Origin: Chryseobacterium cupriresistens
GTDB taxonomy: Bacteria; Bacteroidota; Bacteroidia; Flavobacteriales; Weeksellaceae
Length of the DNA: 64,000 bases
NCBI RefSeq assembly: GCF_046614675.1
Contig: NZ_JBKKJT010000002.1
Location: 763,795-827,794 of the forward strand
Direction: 5' to 3'
The notes under the pieces are model-generated. The model was not told the DNA's origin. It made no database searches and saw only the letters and a program-made list of their open reading frames with translations. The position numbers were made by a program, and so were the translations under genes. Positions within the stretch are counted from its first letter, which is position 1. Every line of letters starts with the position of its first letter. Of the stretch, positions 7,513-15,915 are shown piece after piece.

Positions 7513-8283
7513 ATGAAAACAAAACTTGTCGATCTGACAAAACCTATCCAATACAATGCAGGAGATCCGTGGTTTATGCGGGTGAAAATTAAACATAAAG
7601 CACATAGAAAATCACATTGGCTCATTCGTCTGGCATTAAGACTTCCATCAAGACTTTTTCCTAAAAACTGGATTGGATGGGCAGATGACACGATCAAAAA
7701 TATGGGACTTCATGCTACAACACATATTGATGCTCCCTGGCATTATGGCCCTGTAGTGGAAGGAAAGCCTGCTAAAACGATAGACCAGATTCCACTGGAA
7801 TGGTGCTACGGAGATGGAATTGTGATTGACTGTACGCATAAAGAAGATTTTGTTGCTATCACTGTTGAGGATTTAAAAAAAGATCTCGATAAAAAAGGAA
7901 TTACCATTCAGGAAGGAAATATTGTTCTGATCAGAACGGATCGTGATAAAATGATGGGAACTCCGGATTTTGTGGAAAAAGGAACGGGAATGAGTAAAGA
8001 AGCTACAGAATGGCTGATTGACCAGGGCGTAAAAGTAATGGGAATCGATCAGTGGGGCTGGGATCTTCCCTTGAAATATATGGCTCAGAAAGCCAAAGAA
8101 ATGAATGATCCTGAATTCTTCTGGGAAGGCCACCGCGTAGGCATCGAAAAAGAATATTTACACATCGAACAGCTTACAAATCTGGGCGCACTACCTCCAT
8201 CCGGATTTAAAATCTGTGTATTTCCCCTTAAAATTGTTGGCGGTTCTGCTGCTCCCGCCAGAGTAGTGGCGATGATAGAATAA
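7513..8283 (+). CDS. cyclase family protein (kynurenine formamidase-like metal hydrolase)
   Basis: A 256-residue cytosolic protein of the cyclase / arylformamidase superfamily (PF04199). The metal-binding signature appears near residues 67-79 as HATTHIDAPWHYG, which corresponds to the family pattern HxGTHxDxPxH with A in place of the first G. A later GIDQWGWDLP segment and the closing IVGGSAAPARVVA also fit. Members hydrolyse amides or lactone-like bonds using zinc or manganese; kynurenine formamidase is the best-known activity. No other tryptophan-catabolism gene is near, so the substrate cannot be assigned. A promoter box precedes it and a bidirectional terminator follows it. Confidence 0.85.
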   Translation: MKTKLVDLTKPIQYNAGDPWFMRVKIKHKAHRKSHWLIRLALRLPSRLFPKNWIGWADDTIKNMGLHATTHIDAPWHYGPVVEGKPAKTIDQIPLEWCYGDGIVIDCTHKEDFVAITVEDLKKDLDKKGITIQEGNIVLIRTDRDKMMGTPDFVEKGTGMSKEATEWLIDQGVKVMGIDQWGWDLPLKYMAQKAKEMNDPEFFWEGHRVGIEKEYLHIEQLTNLGALPPSGFKICVFPLKIVGGSAAPARVVAMIE

Positions 8284-8289
8284 GAAATA

Positions 8290-8323
8290 AAAGGACGAAT
8301 TTGAATTTACAAATTCGTCCTTT
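8290..8323. terminator. bidirectional terminator between convergent genes
   Basis: Perfect 14-base arms (AAAGGACGAATTTG and its complement) flank the loop AATTTA. It sits between the converging cyclase-family gene and sdhB. Confidence 0.8.
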
Positions 8324-8350
8324 ACTTATGATCATCTTTGTTTTCTCAGA

Positions 8351-9103
8351 TTAATTTTTCTTTCTGAAAAACAAAGCTCTGTTGTATTCAAAATTCATTC
8401 TGGCAATATTCAGGACAGAAATTCCCTGAGGACATTCTACTTCACAGGCTTCTGTATTGGAGCAGTGCCCGAATAATTCGGTATCCATTTGGGCTACCAT
8501 ATCCAGCACTCTTTTGCTTCGTTCTTCTTTCCCTTGAGGAAGAAGCGCCATATGAGTGATTTTTGCAGAGGTAAATAAAGCTGCACTTCCATTTTTACAA
8601 GTGGCAACACACGCTCCACATCCGATACACGCAGCAGAATCAAAAGCTTCCTCAGCCGTCTGGTGAGTCACCGGAATTGCTGTGGCATCAGGAGCCTGGC
8701 CTGTATTCACAGATACAAAACCTCCTGAAGATATAATTCTGTCAAAAGCAGAACGGTCTACTTTTAAATCTTTCTTCACCGGAAATGCTTCAGCTCTGAA
8801 TGGCTCTATCAGAATCGTTTCCCCATCTTTAAAGGATCTTAAATGAAGCTGGCAGGTGGTTGTATTTTTCAAAGGACCATGGGCAATACCATTAATCATC
8901 ATTCCACATTGTCCGCAGATCCCTTCACGACAGTCATGATCAAACTCAACAGGTTCATCACCCTCAATAATCAGTTTTTCATTTAAAGTGTCCAGCATTT
9001 CTAAGAAAGACATGTGTGGATTCAATCCTTTCAGGTCGTAACCTACCAGTTTTCCTTCACTTTTTCTGTCTTTCTGTCTCCATATCTTAAGATGTAAATC
9101 CAT
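8351..9103 (-). CDS. sdhB: succinate dehydrogenase / fumarate reductase iron-sulfur subunit
   Basis: A 250-residue electron-transfer subunit of complex II. The [2Fe-2S] ligands are C58, C63, C66 (CREGICGQC) and C84 (TTTCQLH). The C-terminal half holds the [4Fe-4S]/[3Fe-4S] motifs CIGCGACVATC and a later CSNTEAC...CPQG. It passes electrons from the flavoprotein to the diheme membrane subunit. It is the last gene of the operon, 12 bases after sdhA, and ends just before a bidirectional terminator. Sequence alone cannot separate SQR from QFR; an aerobic flavobacterium with this gene order suggests succinate oxidation. Confidence 0.95.
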   Translation of the reverse strand: MDLHLKIWRQKDRKSEGKLVGYDLKGLNPHMSFLEMLDTLNEKLIIEGDEPVEFDHDCREGICGQCGMMINGIAHGPLKNTTTCQLHLRSFKDGETILIEPFRAEAFPVKKDLKVDRSAFDRIISSGGFVSVNTGQAPDATAIPVTHQTAEEAFDSAACIGCGACVATCKNGSAALFTSAKITHMALLPQGKEERSKRVLDMVAQMDTELFGHCSNTEACEVECPQGISVLNIARMNFEYNRALFFRKKN

Positions 9104-9115
9104 AATTTTCTGTTT

Positions 9116-11032
9116 TTATTTGTAACTTCTTACCGTTGGCTGAATTTCTTCAAAGATTAAAGGTTCCTTAATCAGTTCAGGTTCACCATTTTCACCTTTC
9201 CAGGCCCAGGCAGAAATAAATTGGTATTCCGCATCATTTCTCATGGCTTCCCCGTCCGGGGTCTGAAATTCTTCTCTGAAGTGAGCACCGCAGGATTCGT
9301 TACGGGTTAATGCATCATAGCACATCAGTTCTCCGATTTCGAAATAATCGGCTACACGGCCTGCTTTTTCCAGTTCGGTATTCATTTTATCTCCCTGTCC
9401 GGAAACCCTTACGTCTTTGTAAAATTCCTGTTTCAGTTTTCGGATTTCCTGAATGGCGTATTTCAACCCTTCTTCATTTCTTGCCAGTCCGCAATAATCA
9501 TAGAGGAGCTTTCCTAAAGTTTTGTGGAAGTAATCAACGGTTTTGGTTCCTTTAATATTGATAAAATCGTTGATCTGATCTTTAACGGCCTTTTCAGCCT
9601 GTTCAAATTCAGGAGTATCCGGTGAAATTTTTCCGGTGTGAATTTCATCAGCCAGATAATTGGCAATCGTGTAAGGCGCAATGAAATATCCGTCTACAGA
9701 CGCCTGTAAAAGAGAGTTGGCTCCTAATCTGTTGGCTCCGTGATCGGCAAAATTAGCTTCACCCAACGCAAACAGTCCGGGAACAGTAGTCATCAGTTCA
9801 TAATCTACCCAAAGTCCACCCATTGAAAAGTGGGCAGAAGGAGAGATCATCATGGGTTCTTTATACGCATCATATCCTGTTATTTTAAGATACATATCGA
9901 ATAAGTTTCCATATTTTTCTTTAATCTTATCTTTTCCCTGTTCCTGTATTGCTCTGGAAAAATCAAGATATACTGCATTTTTCAAAGGCCCGATTCCGAA
10001 ACCGGCATCAATTCTTTCCTTGGCAGCACGGGAAGAAATATCCCTTGGAGCAAGGTTTCCGAAAGCCGGATATCTTCTTTCAAGATAATAATCCCTTTCA
10101 TTTTCCGGAATGTCATTGGGTTGTCTTGTTTCCCCTTCTTTTAATGGAACCCAGATTCGGCCGTCATTACGTAATGATTCAGACATTAAAGTCAGTTTGG
10201 ACTGATAATCTCCGGATTGCGGAAGGGAAGTAGGGTGTACCTGAATCCAGCTTGGGGAAGCCATTAAAGCTCCTTTTTTATGGGCTCTCCAGATGGCAGA
10301 ACCGTTACATCCCATGGCAAGGGTAGACAGATAATAAATTTTTCCGTAACCTCCGGTTGCCAATATTACAGCGTGGGCGGCATGTCTTTCAATATCTCCT
10401 GTGTCTAAATTCCTTACGATAATTCCTCTGGCTTTCCCATCAACAGTAACCAGATCCAGCATTTCATGTCTTGAAAATAATTGCACGGAACCTTTTCCAA
10501 CCTGTCGCATTAAAGCCTGATAAGCTCCCAGAAGAAGCTGCTGCCCCGTTTGTCCTCGCGCATAGAAAGTACGGCTTACCTGAACTCCTCCGAAGGATCG
10601 GTTGTTCAGATATCCGCCATATTCCCGCCCGAAAGGTACACCTTGTGCAACAGCCTGGTCGATGAGGTTCAAAGAACATTCTGCCATTCTGTATACGTTG
10701 GCTTCACGGGCTCTGAAGTCTCCTCCTTTTAAGGTATCTACAAACATTCTGTAGACACTGTCACCATCATTTTTATAGTTTTTTGCGGCATTCACACCTC
10801 CCTGTGCTGCCACAGAGTGTGCTCTTCTCGGGCTGTCCTGAAAACAGAATGATTTTACATTATATCCCATTTCCCCTAAAGAAGCTGCGATTGAACTTCC
10901 CGCCAATCCTGTTCCTACAACAATCACATCCAGTTTTTTACGGTTGGCAGGGTTTACGAGTTTTGCTTTCTTTTTATAATTTTCCCATTTATGTTCCAAT
11001 GGGCCTTGTGGTATTTTTGAATCTAAAATCAT
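9116..11032 (-). CDS. sdhA: succinate dehydrogenase / fumarate reductase flavoprotein subunit
   Basis: With the start at 11032 the protein has 638 residues. The open frame reaches back to 11134, but that extension overlaps sdhC, while 11032 leaves an 11-base gap. The dinucleotide fold (VVGTGLAGSSIAASLG) lies near the N-terminus, and RRAHSVAAQGGVNA contains the histidine expected to hold FAD covalently. Substrate-site elements such as HPTSLPQSGD, and the later GLFALGEANFADHGANRLG and NESCGAHFREE, are all present. Length and features match the Bacteroidota type B complex, which oxidises succinate to fumarate on the cytoplasmic face of the inner membrane. Confidence 0.96.
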   Translation of the reverse strand: MILDSKIPQGPLEHKWENYKKKAKLVNPANRKKLDVIVVGTGLAGSSIAASLGEMGYNVKSFCFQDSPRRAHSVAAQGGVNAAKNYKNDGDSVYRMFVDTLKGGDFRAREANVYRMAECSLNLIDQAVAQGVPFGREYGGYLNNRSFGGVQVSRTFYARGQTGQQLLLGAYQALMRQVGKGSVQLFSRHEMLDLVTVDGKARGIIVRNLDTGDIERHAAHAVILATGGYGKIYYLSTLAMGCNGSAIWRAHKKGALMASPSWIQVHPTSLPQSGDYQSKLTLMSESLRNDGRIWVPLKEGETRQPNDIPENERDYYLERRYPAFGNLAPRDISSRAAKERIDAGFGIGPLKNAVYLDFSRAIQEQGKDKIKEKYGNLFDMYLKITGYDAYKEPMMISPSAHFSMGGLWVDYELMTTVPGLFALGEANFADHGANRLGANSLLQASVDGYFIAPYTIANYLADEIHTGKISPDTPEFEQAEKAVKDQINDFINIKGTKTVDYFHKTLGKLLYDYCGLARNEEGLKYAIQEIRKLKQEFYKDVRVSGQGDKMNTELEKAGRVADYFEIGELMCYDALTRNESCGAHFREEFQTPDGEAMRNDAEYQFISAWAWKGENGEPELIKEPLIFEEIQPTVRSYK

Positions 11033-11043
11033 GATCGTTCCTT

Positions 11044-11700
11044 TTAATGATAAGTGAAGAATACATACACAGGCATCAATGCAAAACCTACACAGATAAT
11101 GATTGAATACGCAATCCCGATAGTTTTGAACCATTGTACAAACTTAGGATGATATAATCCCAGGGTTCTTACAGCGCTGTGTATTCCATGAATCAGGTGA
11201 TAGCACAAAGCGATCATTGATACAACATAAATGATAACGTACCACCATTCTTTAAAGACATTCACTACCAGAATGTAGAGGTCTTTATTTCCGTTTTCAT
11301 CCAAAGGAGGATTTCCGAATTTATAGATATACCAGAAGTTCTGGAAATGGATCACCAGGAAAATCAGAATTAATGTTCCCAGGATTCCCATATTTCTGGA
11401 AGCCCACTTGCTAGCTCTTCCACGTCTGTCCGTTTGATAACCGCCTCCTGATTTTTTATTTTTTAAAGTAATCATCAGTCCGTCTACTGCGTGCAGAATA
11501 ATACTGGCATATAAAACGTAAGAGACTATTTTGATAATGATATTTCCTGATAAAAAATGCGAATAAGCATTAAACTGCAGGTGCGCTTGTTCTTGTGGAA
11601 GAAAAAGCTGAAGATTTCCAAGGAAATGAATCAACAGGAAGAATCCCAGAAAGAGTCCTGTAAGGCACATCAGCATTTTTCTTGACAGTGTTGATAACAT
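11044..11700 (-). CDS. sdhC: succinate dehydrogenase cytochrome b subunit (type B, diheme)
   Basis: A 218-residue integral membrane protein with five predicted helices. Histidines lie within or beside the helices (for example HFLGNLQLF, ILHAVDGLM, VIHFQNFWY and YHLIHGIHSAVR), as expected of the heme ligands in diheme type B complex II. A single anchor subunit without a separate sdhD is the arrangement found in Wolinella, Bacillus and Bacteroidota. The protein links the catalytic subunits to the menaquinone pool. The gene lies 16 bases after the transporter gene and 11 bases before sdhA, so it is within the operon. Confidence 0.93.
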   Translation of the reverse strand: MLSTLSRKMLMCLTGLFLGFFLLIHFLGNLQLFLPQEQAHLQFNAYSHFLSGNIIIKIVSYVLYASIILHAVDGLMITLKNKKSGGGYQTDRRGRASKWASRNMGILGTLILIFLVIHFQNFWYIYKFGNPPLDENGNKDLYILVVNVFKEWWYVIIYVVSMIALCYHLIHGIHSAVRTLGLYHPKFVQWFKTIGIAYSIIICVGFALMPVYVFFTYH

Positions 11701-11716
11701 ATTTTTGATGTATTGG

Positions 11717-13147
11717 TTAATAATATCCTAAGACTTTCATCCACAATCCTCCTACAACCATATAAATGATCAATAGAACGATTCCAATTTCAAGACCTCT
11801 GAGCCACCAGACTTTCAGGTCAACATATCCGCTTCCGAAGAATACCGGTGCAGGACCGTGGCCGTAATGAGTAAGTACCCCGTAAATTGAACCCATGAAA
11901 CCAAGCATCATTGCCAGCAGCATTGGTGGGATTCCTAAAGAAACACCGACACCCAGCAAGGCAGCATACATGGCCGCTACGTGAGCAGTAGCACTGGCAA
12001 AAATATAGTGACTGAAGAAATATACTACAATAATAACCGGGAAAGCTACCTGCCAGCTCAAACCTCCAATCTGTACTTTGATAAGATTACTGAACCATCC
12101 AATGAAACCTAATTCATTTAAAGAACTTGCCATCATCACCAGTACGGCGAACCAAACGATAGTATCCCATGCTCCTTTTTCACCTTTTACGTCTTCCCAG
12201 GTTAGTACTGAGGTTAGTAGTAATAATGTTAATCCGATAAAGGCTGTAGTAGTAGCATCAATAGAAAGCGCTCCACCGAATATCCAAAGGGCCAGCAGAA
12301 TGAAGAATGCCAGCAGCATCAGCCATTCGTTTCTGGAAATAGGTCCCATTTCTTTTAATTTCTCAGCTGCCATTTTCGGAGCATCACCTGTTTTTTTCAA
12401 TTCTGGCGGATATAATTTGTACAATACCAAGGGAACGACAAAGAACGCTACTGCACCAGGAATGAACCCTGCAGCAGCCCATGACATCCATGTAATATCA
12501 ATACCAAGGTTGGCTGCAAACTTCTGACACATCGGGTTACTGGCTGTCCCGGTAAGGAACATGGAAGAGGCGATGAGGTTCATGTAGTAGCTGTTCAACG
12601 TTAAAAATGAACCTAATTTTCTATGAGTTTCCGGTTTTTCAGGAACGGAATCAAAACTTATCGCCATAGATTTCATGATAGGATAAATAATCCCACCACC
12701 TCTTGCAGTATTACTCGGAATAGCAGGAGCAAGACAAACGTCGGCAAGTCCTAACCCATAAGCCAGTCCCAGTGAGCTTTTTCCAAAAACTCTGATGAAT
12801 AAAAAGGCAATACGGTTTCCCAATCCGGTTTTGATAAATCCTCTGGCAATAAAGAATGAAATCCCAATCAGCCAGATTACTTTGTCTCCAAAACCGGAAA
12901 GCGCTTTGGTAATGGATTTTCCCGCGTCTCCCGGAGCTACCACTTGCGTAAGGGCTGTAAAACCAATGGCCATCATACACATTGTTCCCATTGGTGCTGC
13001 CTTAAGAATGATTCCTAAAATGGTTGCCGCAAAGATGGCAAACAGATGCCAGGCATTCTCTGCAACACCTTCCGGAGCAGGAATGAACCATATGATCAAC
13101 GCAACAACAAATGTGATCGCTACGTTTTTAATATTAATTTCTTTCAT
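11717..13147 (-). CDS. DASS (SLC13) family sodium-coupled dicarboxylate symporter
   Basis: A 476-residue inner-membrane transporter with about eleven hydrophobic segments. The two SNT-type signatures that bind sodium and substrate carboxylate in this family appear as PSNTARGGG in the first half and TGTASNPMC further on. DASS proteins import succinate, fumarate, malate, citrate or sulfate, and sequence alone does not fix the substrate. Here the gene is 18 bases after a porin gene and 16 bases before sdhC, so C4-dicarboxylate uptake feeding complex II is the natural reading. No motif was found that distinguishes sodium symport from exchange. Confidence 0.88.
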   Translation of the reverse strand: MKEINIKNVAITFVVALIIWFIPAPEGVAENAWHLFAIFAATILGIILKAAPMGTMCMMAIGFTALTQVVAPGDAGKSITKALSGFGDKVIWLIGISFFIARGFIKTGLGNRIAFLFIRVFGKSSLGLAYGLGLADVCLAPAIPSNTARGGGIIYPIMKSMAISFDSVPEKPETHRKLGSFLTLNSYYMNLIASSMFLTGTASNPMCQKFAANLGIDITWMSWAAAGFIPGAVAFFVVPLVLYKLYPPELKKTGDAPKMAAEKLKEMGPISRNEWLMLLAFFILLALWIFGGALSIDATTTAFIGLTLLLLTSVLTWEDVKGEKGAWDTIVWFAVLVMMASSLNELGFIGWFSNLIKVQIGGLSWQVAFPVIIVVYFFSHYIFASATAHVAAMYAALLGVGVSLGIPPMLLAMMLGFMGSIYGVLTHYGHGPAPVFFGSGYVDLKVWWLRGLEIGIVLLIIYMVVGGLWMKVLGYY

Positions 13148-13165
13148 GATACTACTATTTAATCG

Positions 13166-14332
13166 TTAAAATCTACTTTGTACCTGTACAATGAATAGAT
13201 TATTGTTGTATTGTGATGTATTTTCTATCTGATGTTTATAGCGGTCAAACTGAACTCCCAGCTGAATTCTTGCCCCATAATTTTTCAGGAATTCCAATCC
13301 GAACATCGGGGTAATCGTTTGTCTTGGGTTGGAAGCCATTCTGAAGTTGGTATCAAGATATTCGTAACGGCAGGATAGTTCGAAGGCGCTGAGATTTTTG
13401 TGATTGATCTCATATCTTAGATTCGGAAGAAAATAGGCACCACGGATCAGATATTGATCTGGGTTTTCAGGACGAATTTCAGGAGCAATAGAATTGTACA
13501 GAACATGGTTGGTAGCCTGCTTAGCTTCCAGCTGCATATCAAGGCTCCATTTTGGATCAAACTGAATCAGTGAGCTCAGATCTACGCCCAGCGCATATAC
13601 TTTTTTGCTGAAAACTTCCCCGATACCGCCATTCAGACCTACATTGAAATTGTATTTTTTTGATAATCCGAAAACAAGGCGGGTAGAATACTGTTTTCCG
13701 TTGTCATTATCATTAACCTGGTTTTTTCCGTTTCCGTTCACCACTGAAACCGCATATTGGAAAGGAATTTCTCCCAGCTGAAGCTGTCCTGTAGCAGACA
13801 TTCCGATCTGGAAACTTGTCCAGCCCAGCTTTCCGAATTCCGTATACTGGTTAGACCAGTCTAAAGATTTAATAATATCAATAGGGTAAGTCTCTTCAAT
13901 ACCGAACCAGGGTCTGAACTGTCCTACAGTAATCGCTAATTTGGGATTGAAAGTATACTTCAGGTAAGCATTTTCAAGAACTCTGCTTTTGGGATCATTT
14001 TTAAAATCGGCAAGGTTGGCCAAAACTACAACTTCAGTACGTTTACTGATCTGCGCGCGAACCTGAACCCTCATGTATTTGAGCATGAAATTATTGTCAG
14101 TTCCGGAACCATCGGTGTGATGAAGTCCGTTTACGTCTACATCTTTACTCATCCCAACAAGGTAACGTGCCTGAAAAAGACCTTTGATCTGCAACTGCGG
14201 ATATTTAACATCATTTTTTTCCTGTAGAGCAGAGGTGGTCTTAAGAGAATCCTGATTTTGTGCATAAGCAGATAACCCACAGGCCAGCATACACAGAATC
14301 AGGCTTTTCTTTTTAATCGAAAAAAAGGCCAT
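13166..14332 (-). CDS. outer-membrane porin (OprP/OprO-like)
   Basis: A 388-residue protein with a signal peptide at about residues 1-24 (KKKSLILCMLACGLSAYA). The mature part is a sequence of amphipathic beta strands with aromatic girdle residues and ends in the typical C-terminal strand VQVQSRF. The N-terminal segment (YPQLQIKGLFQARYLVG and later KYMRVQVRAQISKRTEV) matches the phosphate-selective porin group in general form. In this operon it more likely admits dicarboxylates for the transporter encoded 18 bases downstream. The substrate is inferred from context only. Confidence 0.8.
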   Translation of the reverse strand: MAFFSIKKKSLILCMLACGLSAYAQNQDSLKTTSALQEKNDVKYPQLQIKGLFQARYLVGMSKDVDVNGLHHTDGSGTDNNFMLKYMRVQVRAQISKRTEVVVLANLADFKNDPKSRVLENAYLKYTFNPKLAITVGQFRPWFGIEETYPIDIIKSLDWSNQYTEFGKLGWTSFQIGMSATGQLQLGEIPFQYAVSVVNGNGKNQVNDNDNGKQYSTRLVFGLSKKYNFNVGLNGGIGEVFSKKVYALGVDLSSLIQFDPKWSLDMQLEAKQATNHVLYNSIAPEIRPENPDQYLIRGAYFLPNLRYEINHKNLSAFELSCRYEYLDTNFRMASNPRQTITPMFGLEFLKNYGARIQLGVQFDRYKHQIENTSQYNNNLFIVQVQSRF

Positions 14333-14484
14333 ATCTATTTTGTTTTTTTAATTGTGAATTTTATTTTACCACATGTATCTGATGCATTTTGAATGATCAT
14401 ACATTCACTCATAGTGCGGAATACTTAGGTCTTCATCTGCAGGGACCAGATTTACTTAAGCATAAGTAGTTTGTGGTGAAATAT

Positions 14485-15534
14485 CTATTTTAATCCTAAG
14501 AATGTGAACGGAGCAGATTCTTTAAATTCTGCATTGGATTTTCCGTTGTAGGTGCGGTAATTACTAAGATCCAGTTTCATTACTTTACCTTTTGGACTTA
14601 AATCAAATTCTTTAAGATCTACCCAAAAAGTGTTTGGAGTAAAGACTGTTTCAAAATAATACACAAGGTTTTTCTGATCTGAAACCGAACGCCATCTTGT
14701 AGAAGAAATATTAGGCTCTGTGGCAGAAGTGATCCCGTAAGGAACGGAACAGTTTCTGATTACGCTGAAAACACTGGCTACAGCTGTGCGGGTATCTGCA
14801 GTCTGAGGAATCGCGTTGATATAGTAAGAAGCTCTTACGAAGCGGTCTGCTGCCCGGTTGGTTCCCGGAAGCATAACGGTCCCCGGAATACCTTTCCAGT
14901 AATTGTTAAGGGCAAGCTGCTCCTCAAAAATAGGAGAATTGGTCATTACCGTGTAAGACGGGTCATGATGAATGACAAGCTTTCCGTCAATATATTCAAA
15001 TACTGCATTGTCTCCTGAAGCATCCGAAATGGAAAGATGGACGGTTGTAAATCTTTCAGTTCCCGGAATATAATCACTAACAATTACGAAAGGCTCTTTG
15101 CGTGAAAATTCTACGGCTTCTTTTACTGTGGCAAAGTTATCAAGATAATATTGGGCCCATAATGAAATGGCAATACCTTTTTTACTACCTTTTCCATCAA
15201 ATTTAGGATATTGAGATTCTCCCAGCCAAAGCAGGTTGGCAACCAGCCCTTTTTCGTTCATGCCGTCAGCTGAAGCAATATCCCATGAAGAGCTTACAAG
15301 GCTTCCATATTTGGCGGTCCATTTCACAGATTTAGAGCCTACCAGTCCATTTCGTTCTATCCCTTTTGGGAGAACCCAGAGATTGACAGGGATTTCGTCA
15401 CGCCAGTCCATGGAACGGGCTGTAATAACGGTATTCTGGGGACCTTTGTACACTACTCTTGTACATGCTTCAGAAGGATTCCATAATCCTATAGAAAGGA
15501 TCAGAGAAAATAAAATTAATGGGAACTTTTTCAT
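14485..15534 (-). CDS. linear amide C-N hydrolase (choloylglycine hydrolase family)
   Basis: A 349-residue N-terminal-nucleophile hydrolase. A signal peptide (MKKFPLILFSLILSIGLWNP) ends at SEA, leaving Cys24 as the first residue of the mature enzyme (ACTRVVYKGP). This cysteine is the catalytic nucleophile and must become N-terminal by processing. Arg40 and Asp43 in TARSMDWRDE fit the catalytic Arg and Asp pattern. The family includes penicillin V acylases, bile salt hydrolases and acyl-homoserine-lactone acylases. A periplasmic location and a non-gut genus argue against bile salts, but the substrate is open. It lies 152 bases upstream of the porin gene, so co-transcription is possible but not certain. 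Confidence 0.88.
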   Translation of the reverse strand: MKKFPLILFSLILSIGLWNPSEACTRVVYKGPQNTVITARSMDWRDEIPVNLWVLPKGIERNGLVGSKSVKWTAKYGSLVSSSWDIASADGMNEKGLVANLLWLGESQYPKFDGKGSKKGIAISLWAQYYLDNFATVKEAVEFSRKEPFVIVSDYIPGTERFTTVHLSISDASGDNAVFEYIDGKLVIHHDPSYTVMTNSPIFEEQLALNNYWKGIPGTVMLPGTNRAADRFVRASYYINAIPQTADTRTAVASVFSVIRNCSVPYGITSATEPNISSTRWRSVSDQKNLVYYFETVFTPNTFWVDLKEFDLSPKGKVMKLDLSNYRTYNGKSNAEFKESAPFTFLGLK

Positions 15535-15915
15535 AATAGTATTATTTGAATTTAAATTTTATATTGAATTTGTTGTGAATAATTCAATGTATTTTAATCA
15601 TATTCATTATTTAGTGATATAAATTTAGCAAAATTTGTTTAAATAAAGTAATCATTTGGATTAATAATATGTAATTTATGTTATGAATCATGGTTAAAGA
15701 ATGATAATTGGATAGTTTAATTTTTTTTTGTATATTTTAATGATATGATATAAAAGGGATGAAAAAATAAAGAATGTTTTAATGTTTTTTTTCTTCTGTA
15801 TTTTCACTGTTTTGTGTTGTAAAGTGTTGGTATTGTGTGTTTTAAAATTAGATACCACAAAATAGAAAGCTGTTCAGAAAAATCGTTATATTTGATTAAC
15901 AGACTGAAAAGATAT
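15535..15915. other. AT-rich divergent intergenic region
   Basis: This 381-base region separates the divergent amide hydrolase and phytochrome genes. It is extremely AT-rich. The only site I can name is the -7 box TATATTTG at 15887-15894. No gene, riboswitch or strong hairpin was seen. An in-frame ATG at 15835 would extend the phytochrome, but the box lies inside that extension. Confidence 0.5.
15887..15894 (+). promoter_or_regulatory. Bacteroidota -7 promoter box (TATATTTG)
   Basis: It matches TAnnTTTG and ends 21 bases before the ATG at 15916. It supports that start for the bacteriophytochrome over the upstream ATG at 15835. Confidence 0.6.

Noticed and set aside
12078..12527. A 149-codon open frame on the plus strand
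   Set aside because: It is antisense to the transporter gene inside a tight operon.
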